This document shows positions 8,251-15,347 of a stretch of DNA of 64,000 bases, one piece after another. How positions within the stretch are numbered: position 1 is the stretch's first letter; each line of letters opens with the position of its first letter. Source of the DNA: Streptomyces sp. NBC_00234 (lineage in GTDB: Bacteria > Actinomycetota > Actinomycetes > Streptomycetales > Streptomycetaceae); assembly GCF_036195325.1 (NCBI RefSeq), contig NZ_CP108101.1, forward strand, positions 4,464,001 through 4,528,000. The letters are read 5' to 3'. The translations under genes and the position numbers were made by a program. Under the pieces are notes generated by a model, which saw only the letters and a list, made by a program, of their open reading frames with translations, was not told the origin of the DNA and did not search any database.

Positions 8251-8526
8251 ATGGAAGACGCGTACTTCCTGCTGGTGTGCGACGACGTGCCCCACGACGT
8301 CGTGCTCACCGACCCCGGCATCCGCGTGCTTGATGTCGCGCAGGTCGTGCGCAGGCTGACCGGGCTGAGTCTCTGGCGGAGCAAGGTCCTGGCTACGCAG
8401 GTACCCGCTCTGATCCTCGACGGCGTATATCAGGCAGACGCTGAGGCGGCTGTCACGGCCCTGCGGGCTGCGGGTGCACTGGCACAGGTGAGGGAACAGC
8501 CGGAGCCGGACTTCCTCAGGTCCTGA
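8251..8526 (+). CDS. Ribosomal protein L7/L12 C-terminal-domain-like small protein
   Basis: The 91-residue product starts at ATG 8251 after GAGGGGGAC. Its body follows the L7/L12 C-terminal domain: DVVLTDPGIRVLDVAQVVRR aligns with the first strand and helix, then LTGLSLWRSKVLA with the conserved L-x-L-x-x-A-K helix, then a region ending DAEAAVTALRAAGALAQVR like the last helix and strand. The L12 N-terminal dimerisation domain and hinge are absent. In true L12 this domain recruits elongation factors. A free copy could dock GTPases or form dimers, but no role is established. It is divergent from the GIY-YIG-like gene. Confidence 0.65.
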   Translation: MEDAYFLLVCDDVPHDVVLTDPGIRVLDVAQVVRRLTGLSLWRSKVLATQVPALILDGVYQADAEAAVTALRAAGALAQVREQPEPDFLRS

Positions 8527-8563
8527 GACGAAGCGATCGACCGGCTGACGGCCCAGCGCAGCG

Positions 8564-8609
8564 ACAAGCCCCCCAATCACGCGGAAAACCCGGAGGCGGG
8601 GGGGCTTGT
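8564..8609 (+). terminator. Terminator of L7/L12-like gene
   Basis: ACAAGCCCCCC at 8564-8574 is the exact reverse complement of GGGGGGCTTGT at 8599-8609, with a 24-base loop. It lies 37 bases after the stop of the L7/L12-like gene. Confidence 0.65.
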
Positions 8610-8618
8610 TCAGCTCTG

Positions 8619-8642
8619 CCTACTTCTTCTGGCCCTGGGTCT
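8619..8642. repeat. Near-copy of the gpmA 3' end (possible attachment-site scar)
   Basis: This 24-base segment matches 9711-9734, the last codons of gpmA, at 22 of 24 positions (CCTACTTCTTCT, one mismatch, GCCCTGG, one mismatch, TCT). It sits at the far edge of the patch holding a DUF6193-like gene and an integrase remnant. On the minus strand it reads as an orphan Lys-rich tail (QGQKK stop). Confidence 0.4.
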
Positions 8643-8666
8643 GGCGGGCCCGCTTTCCGGCCCTGG

Positions 8667-9149
8667 TCAGCGGGGTGCATGCCTCAACTGACCTGCGGTC
8701 GGGCTGTCATGGTTGGTCGTTGCTCGGACGGCCCCCGGACGGCCCGAGCTTCGATCTGGCCCTTGTGGCTGACCGTACTCCTGGAGCGCCTGGACTGCCC
8801 TCGCCACGGCCTCTTCAGCGCTGGTCGTTTCAAGCAGTGTCTCGGTCGGGGCCTGTTTGTGAACCACCAGGTATCGGCCTCCAGGGCGAAGGGCGATCAT
8901 CACAGGAAGGGCGTCGTCCTCTCCCTGCCGGTGCTGTGGGCAAGTGCGGAAACACAGGCTGGCGTGGCTGGTGAAGGGATAGAAGCGGCCGAGCGCGCTG
9001 TTCCGCGCCGCGTCGACGAGGGCTTCCATGATGGGCGGCACCCAGGTCGTCGAGGAGGCTCGGGACCGGTTGTCCCAATCCGCTGCGGAACGTGCCCAAC
9101 GGTCCCACGCCGCCTCGGCCAAGTCGTGGGATTGACGCTCTGGTTCCAT
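8667..9149 (-). CDS. DUF6193-like hypothetical protein
   Basis: This 160-residue protein starts at ATG 9149 behind a strong GGAGGGG site. The middle resembles DUF6193, a streptomycete family annotated near natural-product genes: a tryptophan-rich N-terminus (AAWDRWARSAADWDN), LGRFYPFTSHASLCF, and a strand pair ending TSAEEAVARAVQAL. Biochemical activity is unknown. The last 30 residues look like non-conserved read-through into the repeat scar, so the C-terminus may have been altered by an insertion or excision. It is isolated between a hairpin and an integrase remnant, supporting accessory status. Confidence 0.55.
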   Translation of the reverse strand: MEPERQSHDLAEAAWDRWARSAADWDNRSRASSTTWVPPIMEALVDAARNSALGRFYPFTSHASLCFRTCPQHRQGEDDALPVMIALRPGGRYLVVHKQAPTETLLETTSAEEAVARAVQALQEYGQPQGPDRSSGRPGAVRATTNHDSPTAGQLRHAPR

Positions 9150-9540
9150 GGTCTGAGCCCCTCCGAAGTCCGTGCGGCACGGTACCGCGCGGGCGGTGAA
9201 GTCTCAGTGAGCGGGCAAACCCTTGGGCGATCTCGAGAACCGTCGTGGCAGCGATGTCACCGTGGGGTCACCTCCCACACCCACCGCAGATGAACGGCGC
9301 CCGACCAGGTGAATCGGTCGGGGGTCGCTCTCTTGGGCGCTGTCCGTCAATCACCGGGGTTCCCGTCGGTTCCCGCTCGATCGGGCACCGGAGGGGCACG
9401 GCAACCTTCTGATCCGTAGTTCAAGCCGGATCGGTCAGCGACGGCGATACCGCAGTGCCCCATGGGCCATCGCATCATCTGGCGTGGGTCCATCGTGTTC
9501 AGGATCGATGGTGGCGGAACGCTGCCCCTCGTGGCACCGA

Positions 9541-9633
9541 CTGAAGGTGTACGCCCACCTCATGCCCAGCAGTCGTGACCGTGCGAGGAAGGCCCTCGGC
9601 AAGGCTCTGCGGCCGGACGAACCTCCGCACTGA
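9541..9633 (+). pseudogene. Tyrosine-recombinase integrase, 3' remnant
   Basis: Thirty codons before a TGA read LKVYAHLMPSSRDRARKAL then GKALRPDEPPH, the signature C-terminus of actinobacterial phage and ICE-type integrases (YAHLMPSS with catalytic Tyr). Upstream the frame remains open but no longer resembles an integrase, and the catalytic R-H-R boxes are missing, so only the tail survives. It lies 78 bases from the gpmA 3' end, as expected for an integrase abutting its attachment site. Confidence 0.6.
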
Positions 9634-9663
9634 GGGCCCAGGGTGGGCCCAGAACGAACAACA

Positions 9664-9698
9664 GCCCCTGACCCGCCCTGTAAGTGCAGGTCAGGGGC
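9664..9698 (-). terminator. Terminator of gpmA
   Basis: GCCCCTGACC at 9664-9673 pairs exactly with GGTCAGGGGC at 9689-9698 around a 15-base loop, 14 bases beyond the gpmA stop on the minus strand. Confidence 0.7.
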
Positions 9699-9711
9699 AT
9701 GCTCGCTATTC

Positions 9712-10473
9712 CTACTTCTTCTTGCCCTGGTTCTTCACTGCCTCGATCGCCGCCTGCGCCGCGTCCGGGTCCAGGTACGTGCCGCCCGGGTTCAGCGGGT
9801 GGAAGTCGGCGTCCAGTTCGTAGACGAGCGGGATGCCGGTCGGGATGTTGAGGCCCGAGATGGCGTCGTCGGAGATGCCGTCCAGGTGCTTGACCAGGCC
9901 GCGGAGGCTGTTGCCGTGGGCGGCGACCAGGACGGTCTTGCCGTCGAGGAGGTCGGGGACGATGCCGTCGTACCAGTACGGCAGCATGCGCTCGACGACG
10001 TCCTTGAGGCACTCGGTGCGCGGGCGCAGCTCGCTCGGGATCGTCGCGTAGCGCGCGTCGTCGGACTGCGAGAACTCCGTGCCGTCCTCGAGGGCCGGCG
10101 GCGGGGTGTCGTACGAGCGGCGCCAGAGCATGAACTGCTCCTCGCCGAACTCGGCGAGCGTCTGGGCCTTGTCCTTGCCCTGGAGGGCGCCGTAGTGGCG
10201 CTCGTTCAGACGCCAGGAGCGGTGGACCGGGATCCAGTGGCGGTCCGCCGCTTCCAGCCCGAGCTGGGCGGTGCGGATCGCGCGCTTCTGGAGGGAGGTG
10301 TGCACGACGTCGGGGAGCAGGCCGGCGTCCTTGAGCAGCTCACCGCCGCGGACCGCCTCCTTCTCGCCCTTGTCGGTGAGGTCTACGTCCACCCATCCGG
10401 TGAACAGGTTCTTCGCGTTCCATTCGCTCTCGCCGTGGCGGAGGAGGATCAGCTTGTACGGTGCGTCGGCCAT
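9712..10473 (-). CDS. gpmA: 2,3-bisphosphoglycerate-dependent phosphoglycerate mutase
   Basis: The 253-residue protein interconverts 3- and 2-phosphoglycerate in glycolysis and gluconeogenesis. The phosphohistidine motif LLRHGESEWN is near residue 9-18, the second histidine lies in VAAHGNSLRG, and NLFTGWVDVDLTDKG is typical of the dPGM branch. Length matches the family. The C-terminus is Lys-rich (VKNQGKKK). It is transcribed alone, ends in a hairpin, and its 3' end is nearly duplicated 1.1 kb away beside an integrase remnant, suggesting a former integration target whose coding sequence was preserved. Confidence 0.95.
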   Translation of the reverse strand: MADAPYKLILLRHGESEWNAKNLFTGWVDVDLTDKGEKEAVRGGELLKDAGLLPDVVHTSLQKRAIRTAQLGLEAADRHWIPVHRSWRLNERHYGALQGKDKAQTLAEFGEEQFMLWRRSYDTPPPALEDGTEFSQSDDARYATIPSELRPRTECLKDVVERMLPYWYDGIVPDLLDGKTVLVAAHGNSLRGLVKHLDGISDDAISGLNIPTGIPLVYELDADFHPLNPGGTYLDPDAAQAAIEAVKNQGKKK

Positions 10474-10744
10474 GAGCCCGAGCGTAATCGAACCCGTGCG
10501 CCCGGCGCGCGCCCGGCCACTGGGCGGACAGGGGCCGGACAGGGGCCGAGGCGGGGGCGGGGCGGGGGTCGGATCGCGGGTGGATCCGATGCGGATCGGG
10601 GGCGGGCCGGGGTGGTCGGCGGGCTTGGATTGACGGGGGGCGTCAATCCAGTGGCGGACGTAAAACCCGGCTTCGTAATATTCGGATTGCTATCGGACCA
10701 CTTACGGTCCCCATCCGTTCCGTACGTCCCCGGGGGGAATCCGC

Positions 10745-12073
10745 ATGTCTGTCGACGGTCTCAGAACGGCCGCACGCGAGACGGTCTCCGGTCTCCCCAG
10801 GGAGTTCTGGTGGCTGTGGACGAGCACGCTCGTCAACCGCCTCGGGGCGTTCGTCGCGACCTTCATGGCGCTCTATCTGACCCTGGACCGCGGCTACTCG
10901 GCCTCGTACGCCGGGCTCGTCGCCGCCCTCCACGGGCTGGGTGGTGTCGTCTCCTCGCTCGGCGCCGGAGTGATGACGGACCGGCTGGGGCGGCGGCCCA
11001 CCATGCTGATCGCGCAGGTGTCGACCGCGCTGTCCGTGGCGCTGCTCGGGTTCATGGTCCACCCGGTGGCCATCGCCGGGGTCGCGTTCCTCGTCGGCAT
11101 GGCGAGCAACGCCTCGCGGCCCGCGGTGCAGGCGATGATGGCCGACATCGTGCCGGCGAAGGACCGGGTGCGGGCGTTCTCCCTGAACTACTGGGCCATC
11201 AACCTCGGTTTCGCGGTCTCGTCCGCCGGGGCCGGGTTCATCGCCGAGTACAGCTATCTCGCCGGCTTCATGGGCGAGGCCGCGATGACGCTCGTCTGCG
11301 CCGTCCTCGTCTTCATGAAGGTTCCGGAGTCGCGGCCGGTGAAGGCGCCCGCCGCCCCCGGCTCGAAGGAGAGCGCGGCGGACGACGTCCGGCTCTCCAC
11401 CGTGCTGCGCGACGGACGGTTCATGAGCGTCGTCGGGCTGTCGTTCGTGATCGCCCTCATCTTCCAGCAGGGGTACGTCGGCCTGCCGGTCGCCATGGGT
11501 GCGGACGGCTTCTCCGCGTCGGACTTCGGTACCGCGATCGCCGTCAACGGTGTGCTGATCGTGGCGCTCCAGATCCCGGTCACCCGCTTCATCCAGTACC
11601 GCGACCCGCGCAAGCTGCTCGTCATCTCCTCGCTGCTCGCGGGGTACGGGTTCGGGCTGACCGCGTTCGCCGGATCGATCGCTGTGTACGCGGTGACGGT
11701 CTGCGTGTGGACCCTGGCCGAGATCATCAACGCGCCGACCCAGACGGGTCTGGTCGTCCAGCTCTCACCCGCCCAGGGGCGGGGGCGTTACCAGGGCATG
11801 TACACGATGTCCTGGTCGGCGGCGGCCCTCGTCGCCCCGCTGATGTCCGGGTTCGTGATCGACCGTTACGGCGCCGAGTGGCTCTGGGGCGCCTGCGCCG
11901 TACTGGGCACGGTCGCGGCGGCGGGGTACTGGCTGCTGACGCGCAATCTGCCGCAGGGGGACGAGGCGGCGGAGGCGACGATCGTGGAGAGCGGGGCTCC
12001 CCAGTCGGCCGCCGCGGGGGTGCAGGTGACGGTGAAGGCCGAGGGTGCGGAGGCCGGGAAGGCCGTCTGCTGA
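10745..12073 (+). CDS. MFS transporter, 12-TM
   Basis: The 442-residue integral membrane protein has about 12 hydrophobic segments and the MFS loop motif GVMTDRLGRRPTML between TM2 and TM3, as in DHA1-type drug or sugar efflux carriers. The N-terminus (LPREFWWLWTSTLVNRLGAF) matches a common streptomycete subgroup often annotated as MDR transporter. Start ATG 10745 follows GGGGGAA at suitable spacing. It is transcribed alone and ends at a strong bidirectional hairpin shared with the convergent Cys-rich peptide gene. Substrate is unknown. Confidence 0.8.
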   Translation: MSVDGLRTAARETVSGLPREFWWLWTSTLVNRLGAFVATFMALYLTLDRGYSASYAGLVAALHGLGGVVSSLGAGVMTDRLGRRPTMLIAQVSTALSVALLGFMVHPVAIAGVAFLVGMASNASRPAVQAMMADIVPAKDRVRAFSLNYWAINLGFAVSSAGAGFIAEYSYLAGFMGEAAMTLVCAVLVFMKVPESRPVKAPAAPGSKESAADDVRLSTVLRDGRFMSVVGLSFVIALIFQQGYVGLPVAMGADGFSASDFGTAIAVNGVLIVALQIPVTRFIQYRDPRKLLVISSLLAGYGFGLTAFAGSIAVYAVTVCVWTLAEIINAPTQTGLVVQLSPAQGRGRYQGMYTMSWSAAALVAPLMSGFVIDRYGAEWLWGACAVLGTVAAAGYWLLTRNLPQGDEAAEATIVESGAPQSAAAGVQVTVKAEGAEAGKAVC

Positions 12074-12096
12074 AAAGGAGCCGGTGAGAGCAGCAC

Positions 12097-12138
12097 GGTG
12101 GTGCCCCGCGACGGCAAGCTCTGTCGCGGGGCACCACC
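12097..12138. terminator. Bidirectional terminator between MFS gene and Cys-rich peptide
   Basis: A perfect 16-bp stem, GGTGGTGCCCCGCGAC at 12097-12112 with its complement at 12123-12138, encloses a 10-base loop. It lies between convergent genes 24 and 12 bases from their stops. Confidence 0.8.
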
Positions 12139-12149
12139 GCACATGTCCG

Positions 12150-12299
12150 TCAGCCGGTGCAGCCGCCGCACTGGCACGGGCCGCCCGACTGGCAGCCGCA
12201 CCCGCAGCCCGACCCGCAACCGCAGGCGCCGAGCACGGACAGGTGCACCACTTCGGTCGGTGTCTCCGGCTGGGGTTCGTTGACGGGGGAATCGGCCAT
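12150..12299 (-). CDS. Cys-rich 49-residue peptide, metallothionein-like
   Basis: This 50-codon gene has an excellent start context: GGAGGAAGC immediately before ATG 12299. The peptide begins with an acidic Pro-rich segment (MADSPVNEPQPETPTE), a short hydrophobic stretch VVHLSVLGA, then about 24 residues with eight cysteines spaced as C-x-C and C-x3-C (CGCGSGCGCGC, later CQCGGC). Such spacing suits thiolate metal binding or a redox role. I recognise no named family. It has its own terminator and an inverted repeat about 100 bases upstream, so it is probably an independently regulated unit. It is below usual length cut-offs and easily missed. Confidence 0.65.
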   Translation of the reverse strand: MADSPVNEPQPETPTEVVHLSVLGACGCGSGCGCGCQSGGPCQCGGCTG

Positions 12300-12394
12300 G
12301 CTTCCTCCTCAGGGCGTACACGCTCACGAGGGCGTACGGACATGGTGTGCCGCCCCCACCCATTGGATGCCCACTCCGGTAGGCGCATCAACGG

Positions 12395-12419
12395 CGCACA
12401 CGTGCAGTACACGTGTGCG
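12395..12419. promoter_or_regulatory. 10-bp inverted repeat between phoU and Cys-rich peptide
   Basis: CGCACACGTG and CACGTGTGCG are exact complements with a 5-base spacer, 28 bases after the phoU stop and 96 bases upstream of the Cys-rich peptide start. It could be an operator for the peptide or the phoU terminator. Confidence 0.5.
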
Positions 12420-12446
12420 ACCCGCGCACCCGGCAGGGTGCGGGGA

Positions 12447-13130
12447 CTACGCGCCCTCCACCGGGCTCGGGGAAGCCGCCTGGATGTCGTCGGCGTGCTC
12501 GCCCGTCACGAGGTAGACGACGCGCTTGGCCACCGACACCGCGTGGTCGGCGAAGCGCTCGTAGTAACGGCCGAGCAGGGTCACGTCGACGGCGGTCTCG
12601 ATGCCGTGCTTCCAGCGGTCGTCCATGAGGTGCTGGAACAGCGTGCGGTGCAGCAGGTCCATCTCGTCGTCGTCCTGCTCCAGCTGGAGCGCCAGGTCGA
12701 CGTCCTTCGTGATGATGACCTCGGCGGCCTTCGCCATCAGGCGCTGCGCCAGCTGCCCCATCTCCAGGATGGTGGCGTGCAGGTCGTGCGGCACCGCCGA
12801 CTGCGGGAAGCGCAGCCGGGCCAGCTTGGCGACGTGCTGGGCGAGGTCGCCGGAGCGCTCCAGGTCGGCGCTCATCCGCAGGGACGTGACGACGATCCGC
12901 AGATCGGTCGCCACGGGCTGCTGGCGCGCGAGGAGTGCGATGGCACGTGCCTCCAGGTCGTGCTGGAGGTCGTCGACCTTCTGGTCCGCGGCGATGACAC
13001 TCTCCGCGAGCTTCAGGTCGGCGTCGAGCATGGACGTCGTGGCCCGACCGATCGCCGAGCCGACGAGCCTGGCCATCTCGACCAGGCCCTCGCCGATCGA
13101 GTCGAGTTCCTCGTGGTAAGCGTCGCGCAT
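12447..13130 (-). CDS. phoU: Phosphate signalling protein PhoU
   Basis: The 227-residue all-helical protein contains two PhoU repeats (YHEELDSIGEGLVEMARLVG, and a second around ATILEMGQLAQRLMAKAAEV). It modulates signalling between phosphate transport and the Pho two-component system on the cytoplasmic side. Start ATG 13130 follows GGAGAGGG. It is divergent from the sensor-kinase and response-regulator genes, and a PHO box in the intergenic region points towards phoU, consistent with PhoP-dependent activation under phosphate limitation. The frame is open far upstream but that extension is antisense to the kinase. Confidence 0.92.
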   Translation of the reverse strand: MRDAYHEELDSIGEGLVEMARLVGSAIGRATTSMLDADLKLAESVIAADQKVDDLQHDLEARAIALLARQQPVATDLRIVVTSLRMSADLERSGDLAQHVAKLARLRFPQSAVPHDLHATILEMGQLAQRLMAKAAEVIITKDVDLALQLEQDDDEMDLLHRTLFQHLMDDRWKHGIETAVDVTLLGRYYERFADHAVSVAKRVVYLVTGEHADDIQAASPSPVEGA

Positions 13131-13223
13131 GGAAGTCCCTCTCCGGTACTGACTGAGGCCGGGGTCGCTTGAGCCGACCCCCACGCTCCCACGGTGAGGG
13201 GGGAACGCGTCGGGATCCGACCG

Positions 13224-13256
13224 CCGAAGTGAACCGATACTTGCCCCTCGGTGAAC
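13224..13256 (-). promoter_or_regulatory. PHO box (PhoP-binding direct repeats) before phoU
   Basis: On the minus strand three consecutive 11-base units read GTTCACCGAGG, GGCAAGTATCG, GTTCACTTCGG. The outer two fit the streptomycete PhoP direct-repeat consensus and the middle one is degenerate. The site lies 94 bases before phoU and 74 bases before the divergent kinase gene, so PhoP could act on both. Confidence 0.8.
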
Positions 13257-13329
13257 TCTGGGCGACGAGTGTTCGAGATGGCACTCGTATGGCTGGGAGA
13301 GAGTCGGCGACCCCGCATAACCTGGATGC

Positions 13330-14592
13330 ATGGACGTGAACGCGGCGGTCGCCGCAGCTGCCGCGATCGCCGGGTTGTTGACCGGTGTGATCGCCATGCT
13401 GGCGTTCCGCTGGAGCGAGCGCGAACAGAACAGACCCACGCGTACGTCACTGCGGCCCGACAGCAACGCAGCACTGCCCCCCGGAGTGGACACCGTCCTC
13501 TCCGTACTCAGCTCCTCCGCCGTCGTGCTCGACGAGAGCGACAGCGTCGTCAAGGCCAGTTCCGCCGCGTATGCGCTGGGCCTGGTCCGGGGCGGCCGAC
13601 TGTCGGTCGACGCCATGCTCCACATGGCCAGGGACACCCGCAGGGACGGAGAGATACGCCAGGTCGAGCTGGACCTCCCACGGCGCGGTACGGGCCGGGG
13701 CGAGGCGCTCGCCGTCTCGGCCCGGGTCGCCCCGCTGGGCTCCCGCCTGGTGCTGCTGCTGGTCGAGGACCTCACGGAAGCCCGCCGGATAGAGGCGGTA
13801 CGACGTGACTTCGTCGCCAACGTCAGCCATGAGCTCAAAACCCCGACCGGTGCGCTCTCCCTGCTCTCCGAGGCCGTCATGGACGCTTCGGACGATCCGG
13901 AGGCCGTGGAGCGGTTCGCCGGACGGATGCAGATCGAGGCGACCCGGCTCACCAATCTCGTACAGGAACTGATCGACCTCTCCCGGGTGCAGAACGACGA
14001 CCCGCTGGAGGACGCCGAACCGGTCCGGGTGGACGAACTGGTCGCCGAGGCCATCGACCGCTGCCGGCAGCAGGCCGGATCGAAGCAGATCACCATGGCC
14101 TCGGGCGGCACCGCGGACCTCTTCATCTGGGGGAACCGCGGGCAGCTCGCCGCGGCTCTCGGCAATCTCGTCGAGAACGCCGTCAACTACAGCCCCGCCC
14201 GCACACGCGTCGGTATCGCCGCCCGCCGCATCGTGGCACCCGGCGGGGATCTGATCGAGATCGCCGTGACCGACCAGGGCATCGGCATCTCCGAGAAGGA
14301 CCGCGAGCGGGTCTTCGAGCGGTTCTACCGCGTCGACCCGGCCCGGTCGCGGGCCACCGGTGGCACCGGTCTCGGCCTCGCCATCGTCAAACACGTGGCC
14401 GCCTCGCACGGCGGGGAGGTCACGGTCTGGAGCTCCGAGGGTCAGGGCTCCACCTTCACCCTGCGACTGCCCGAATCGGGTGTCGTACGGGAACGCACCA
14501 CCGGCGGACCGCTTATCGTCAACGGCGACGACGAGGCACCGTTCGAGACCGACTCCTTTGAACCATTCCCTGCCCCGGAGGCTCTTCCGTGA
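13330..14592 (+). CDS. phoR: Phosphate sensor histidine kinase PhoR (SenX3-like)
   Basis: The 420-residue membrane kinase has one N-terminal transmembrane segment (residues about 7-26) and no extracellular sensor, a PAS-like region about 50-145, a HisKA helix with phospho-acceptor H167 in NVSHELKTP, and an HATPase domain with DQGIGIS and GGTGLGLAIVKH. It phosphorylates the downstream regulator in response to phosphate limitation. Its TGA overlaps the GTG of the regulator, so they are translationally coupled. The PHO-box-containing intergenic region provides autoregulation. Confidence 0.92.
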   Translation: MDVNAAVAAAAAIAGLLTGVIAMLAFRWSEREQNRPTRTSLRPDSNAALPPGVDTVLSVLSSSAVVLDESDSVVKASSAAYALGLVRGGRLSVDAMLHMARDTRRDGEIRQVELDLPRRGTGRGEALAVSARVAPLGSRLVLLLVEDLTEARRIEAVRRDFVANVSHELKTPTGALSLLSEAVMDASDDPEAVERFAGRMQIEATRLTNLVQELIDLSRVQNDDPLEDAEPVRVDELVAEAIDRCRQQAGSKQITMASGGTADLFIWGNRGQLAAALGNLVENAVNYSPARTRVGIAARRIVAPGGDLIEIAVTDQGIGISEKDRERVFERFYRVDPARSRATGGTGLGLAIVKHVAASHGGEVTVWSSEGQGSTFTLRLPESGVVRERTTGGPLIVNGDDEAPFETDSFEPFPAPEALP

Positions 14593-15269
14593 CCCGAGTG
14601 CTTGTCGTCGAGGATGAGGAATCCTTCAGCGACGCCCTGTCCTACATGCTCCGCAAGGAAGGCTTCGAGGTCGCCATCGCGGCGACCGGCCCCGATGGAC
14701 TCGACGAGTTCGAGCGCAACGGCGCCGACCTCGTCCTGCTGGACCTGATGCTGCCGGGCCTGCCCGGCACCGAGGTCTGCCGCCAGCTCCGCGTACGGTC
14801 CAACGTCCCGGTGATCATGGTCACCGCCAAGGACAGCGAGATCGACAAGGTCGTCGGGCTGGAAATAGGAGCCGACGACTACGTGACCAAGCCCTTCTCC
14901 TCGCGGGAGCTGGTCGCCCGCATCCGCGCGGTCCTGCGCCGCCGCGGAGAGCCGGAGGAGGTCACTCCGGCCGCCCTGGAGGCGGGTCCGGTACGGATGG
15001 ACGTGGACCGTCACGTCGTCACCGTCTCCGGCGGCAAGGTCGACCTCCCGCTCAAGGAGTTCGACCTGCTGGAGATGCTGCTGCGCAACGCGGGCCGCGT
15101 CCTGACCCGCATGCAGCTCATCGACCGGGTCTGGGGCGCGGACTACGTCGGTGACACCAAGACCCTGGACGTCCACGTGAAGCGTCTGCGCGCCAAGATC
15201 GAGCCGGACCCGGGGGCCCCGCGCTACCTGGTGACGGTCCGCGGGCTGGGCTACAAGTTCGAGCCGTAA
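14589..15269 (+). CDS. phoP: Phosphate response regulator PhoP (RegX3-like)
   Basis: The 226-residue OmpR-family regulator has a receiver domain with acidic pocket VVEDEES, phospho-acceptor D52 in LVLLDLMLPG and K in VTKPFSSRE, then a winged-helix DNA-binding domain with RVWGADYVGDTKTLDVHVKR. It controls the Pho regulon, and in streptomycetes PhoP also represses antibiotic genes in phosphate-rich medium. The GTG start overlaps the kinase stop (GTGA). A strong hairpin follows at 15296-15327. Confidence 0.93.
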   Translation: MTRVLVVEDEESFSDALSYMLRKEGFEVAIAATGPDGLDEFERNGADLVLLDLMLPGLPGTEVCRQLRVRSNVPVIMVTAKDSEIDKVVGLEIGADDYVTKPFSSRELVARIRAVLRRRGEPEEVTPAALEAGPVRMDVDRHVVTVSGGKVDLPLKEFDLLEMLLRNAGRVLTRMQLIDRVWGADYVGDTKTLDVHVKRLRAKIEPDPGAPRYLVTVRGLGYKFEP

Positions 15270-15295
15270 ACCGGCGGGTGAACGAGCCGATACGA

Positions 15296-15327
15296 AAGGG
15301 GCGCCTCCCGGCGGGGAGGCGCCCCTT
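15296..15327. terminator. Terminator after phoRP
   Basis: A 14-bp perfect stem, AAGGGGCGCCTCCC with its complement at 15314-15327, has a 4-base loop. It lies 26 bases after the phoP stop and 20 before the stop of the convergent lipoprotein, so it likely serves both. Confidence 0.85.
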
Positions 15328-15347
15328 CCGCATGGACGGGCGAGGGG

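Larger units (their letters stand above)
9150..9711. other. Gene-free stretch with decayed integrative-element DNA
   Basis: No intact gene is seen in these 560 bases. The stretch holds the integrase tail (9541-9633), tandem GGTTCCCG units near 9358-9378 that resemble integrase arm sites, a segment ACCTTCTGATCCGTAG (9404-9419) that looks like the reverse complement of a tRNA anticodon arm as found in tRNA-located att cores, and the gpmA terminator. The tRNA-like reading is tentative. Confidence 0.4.

Noticed and set aside
8620..8709. Short minus-strand tail with QGQKK ending as a gene fragment
   Set aside because: Only about 28 codons with a stop just upstream; better treated as part of the possible attachment scar.
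9643..12087. 814-residue plus-strand frame across gpmA and the MFS gene
   Set aside because: It overlaps gpmA in antisense and the MFS gene in another frame; no domain pattern is visible.
12447..14186. 579-residue phoU read-through
   Set aside because: The extra N-terminus is antisense to the kinase; PhoU length and ribosome site support ATG 13130.
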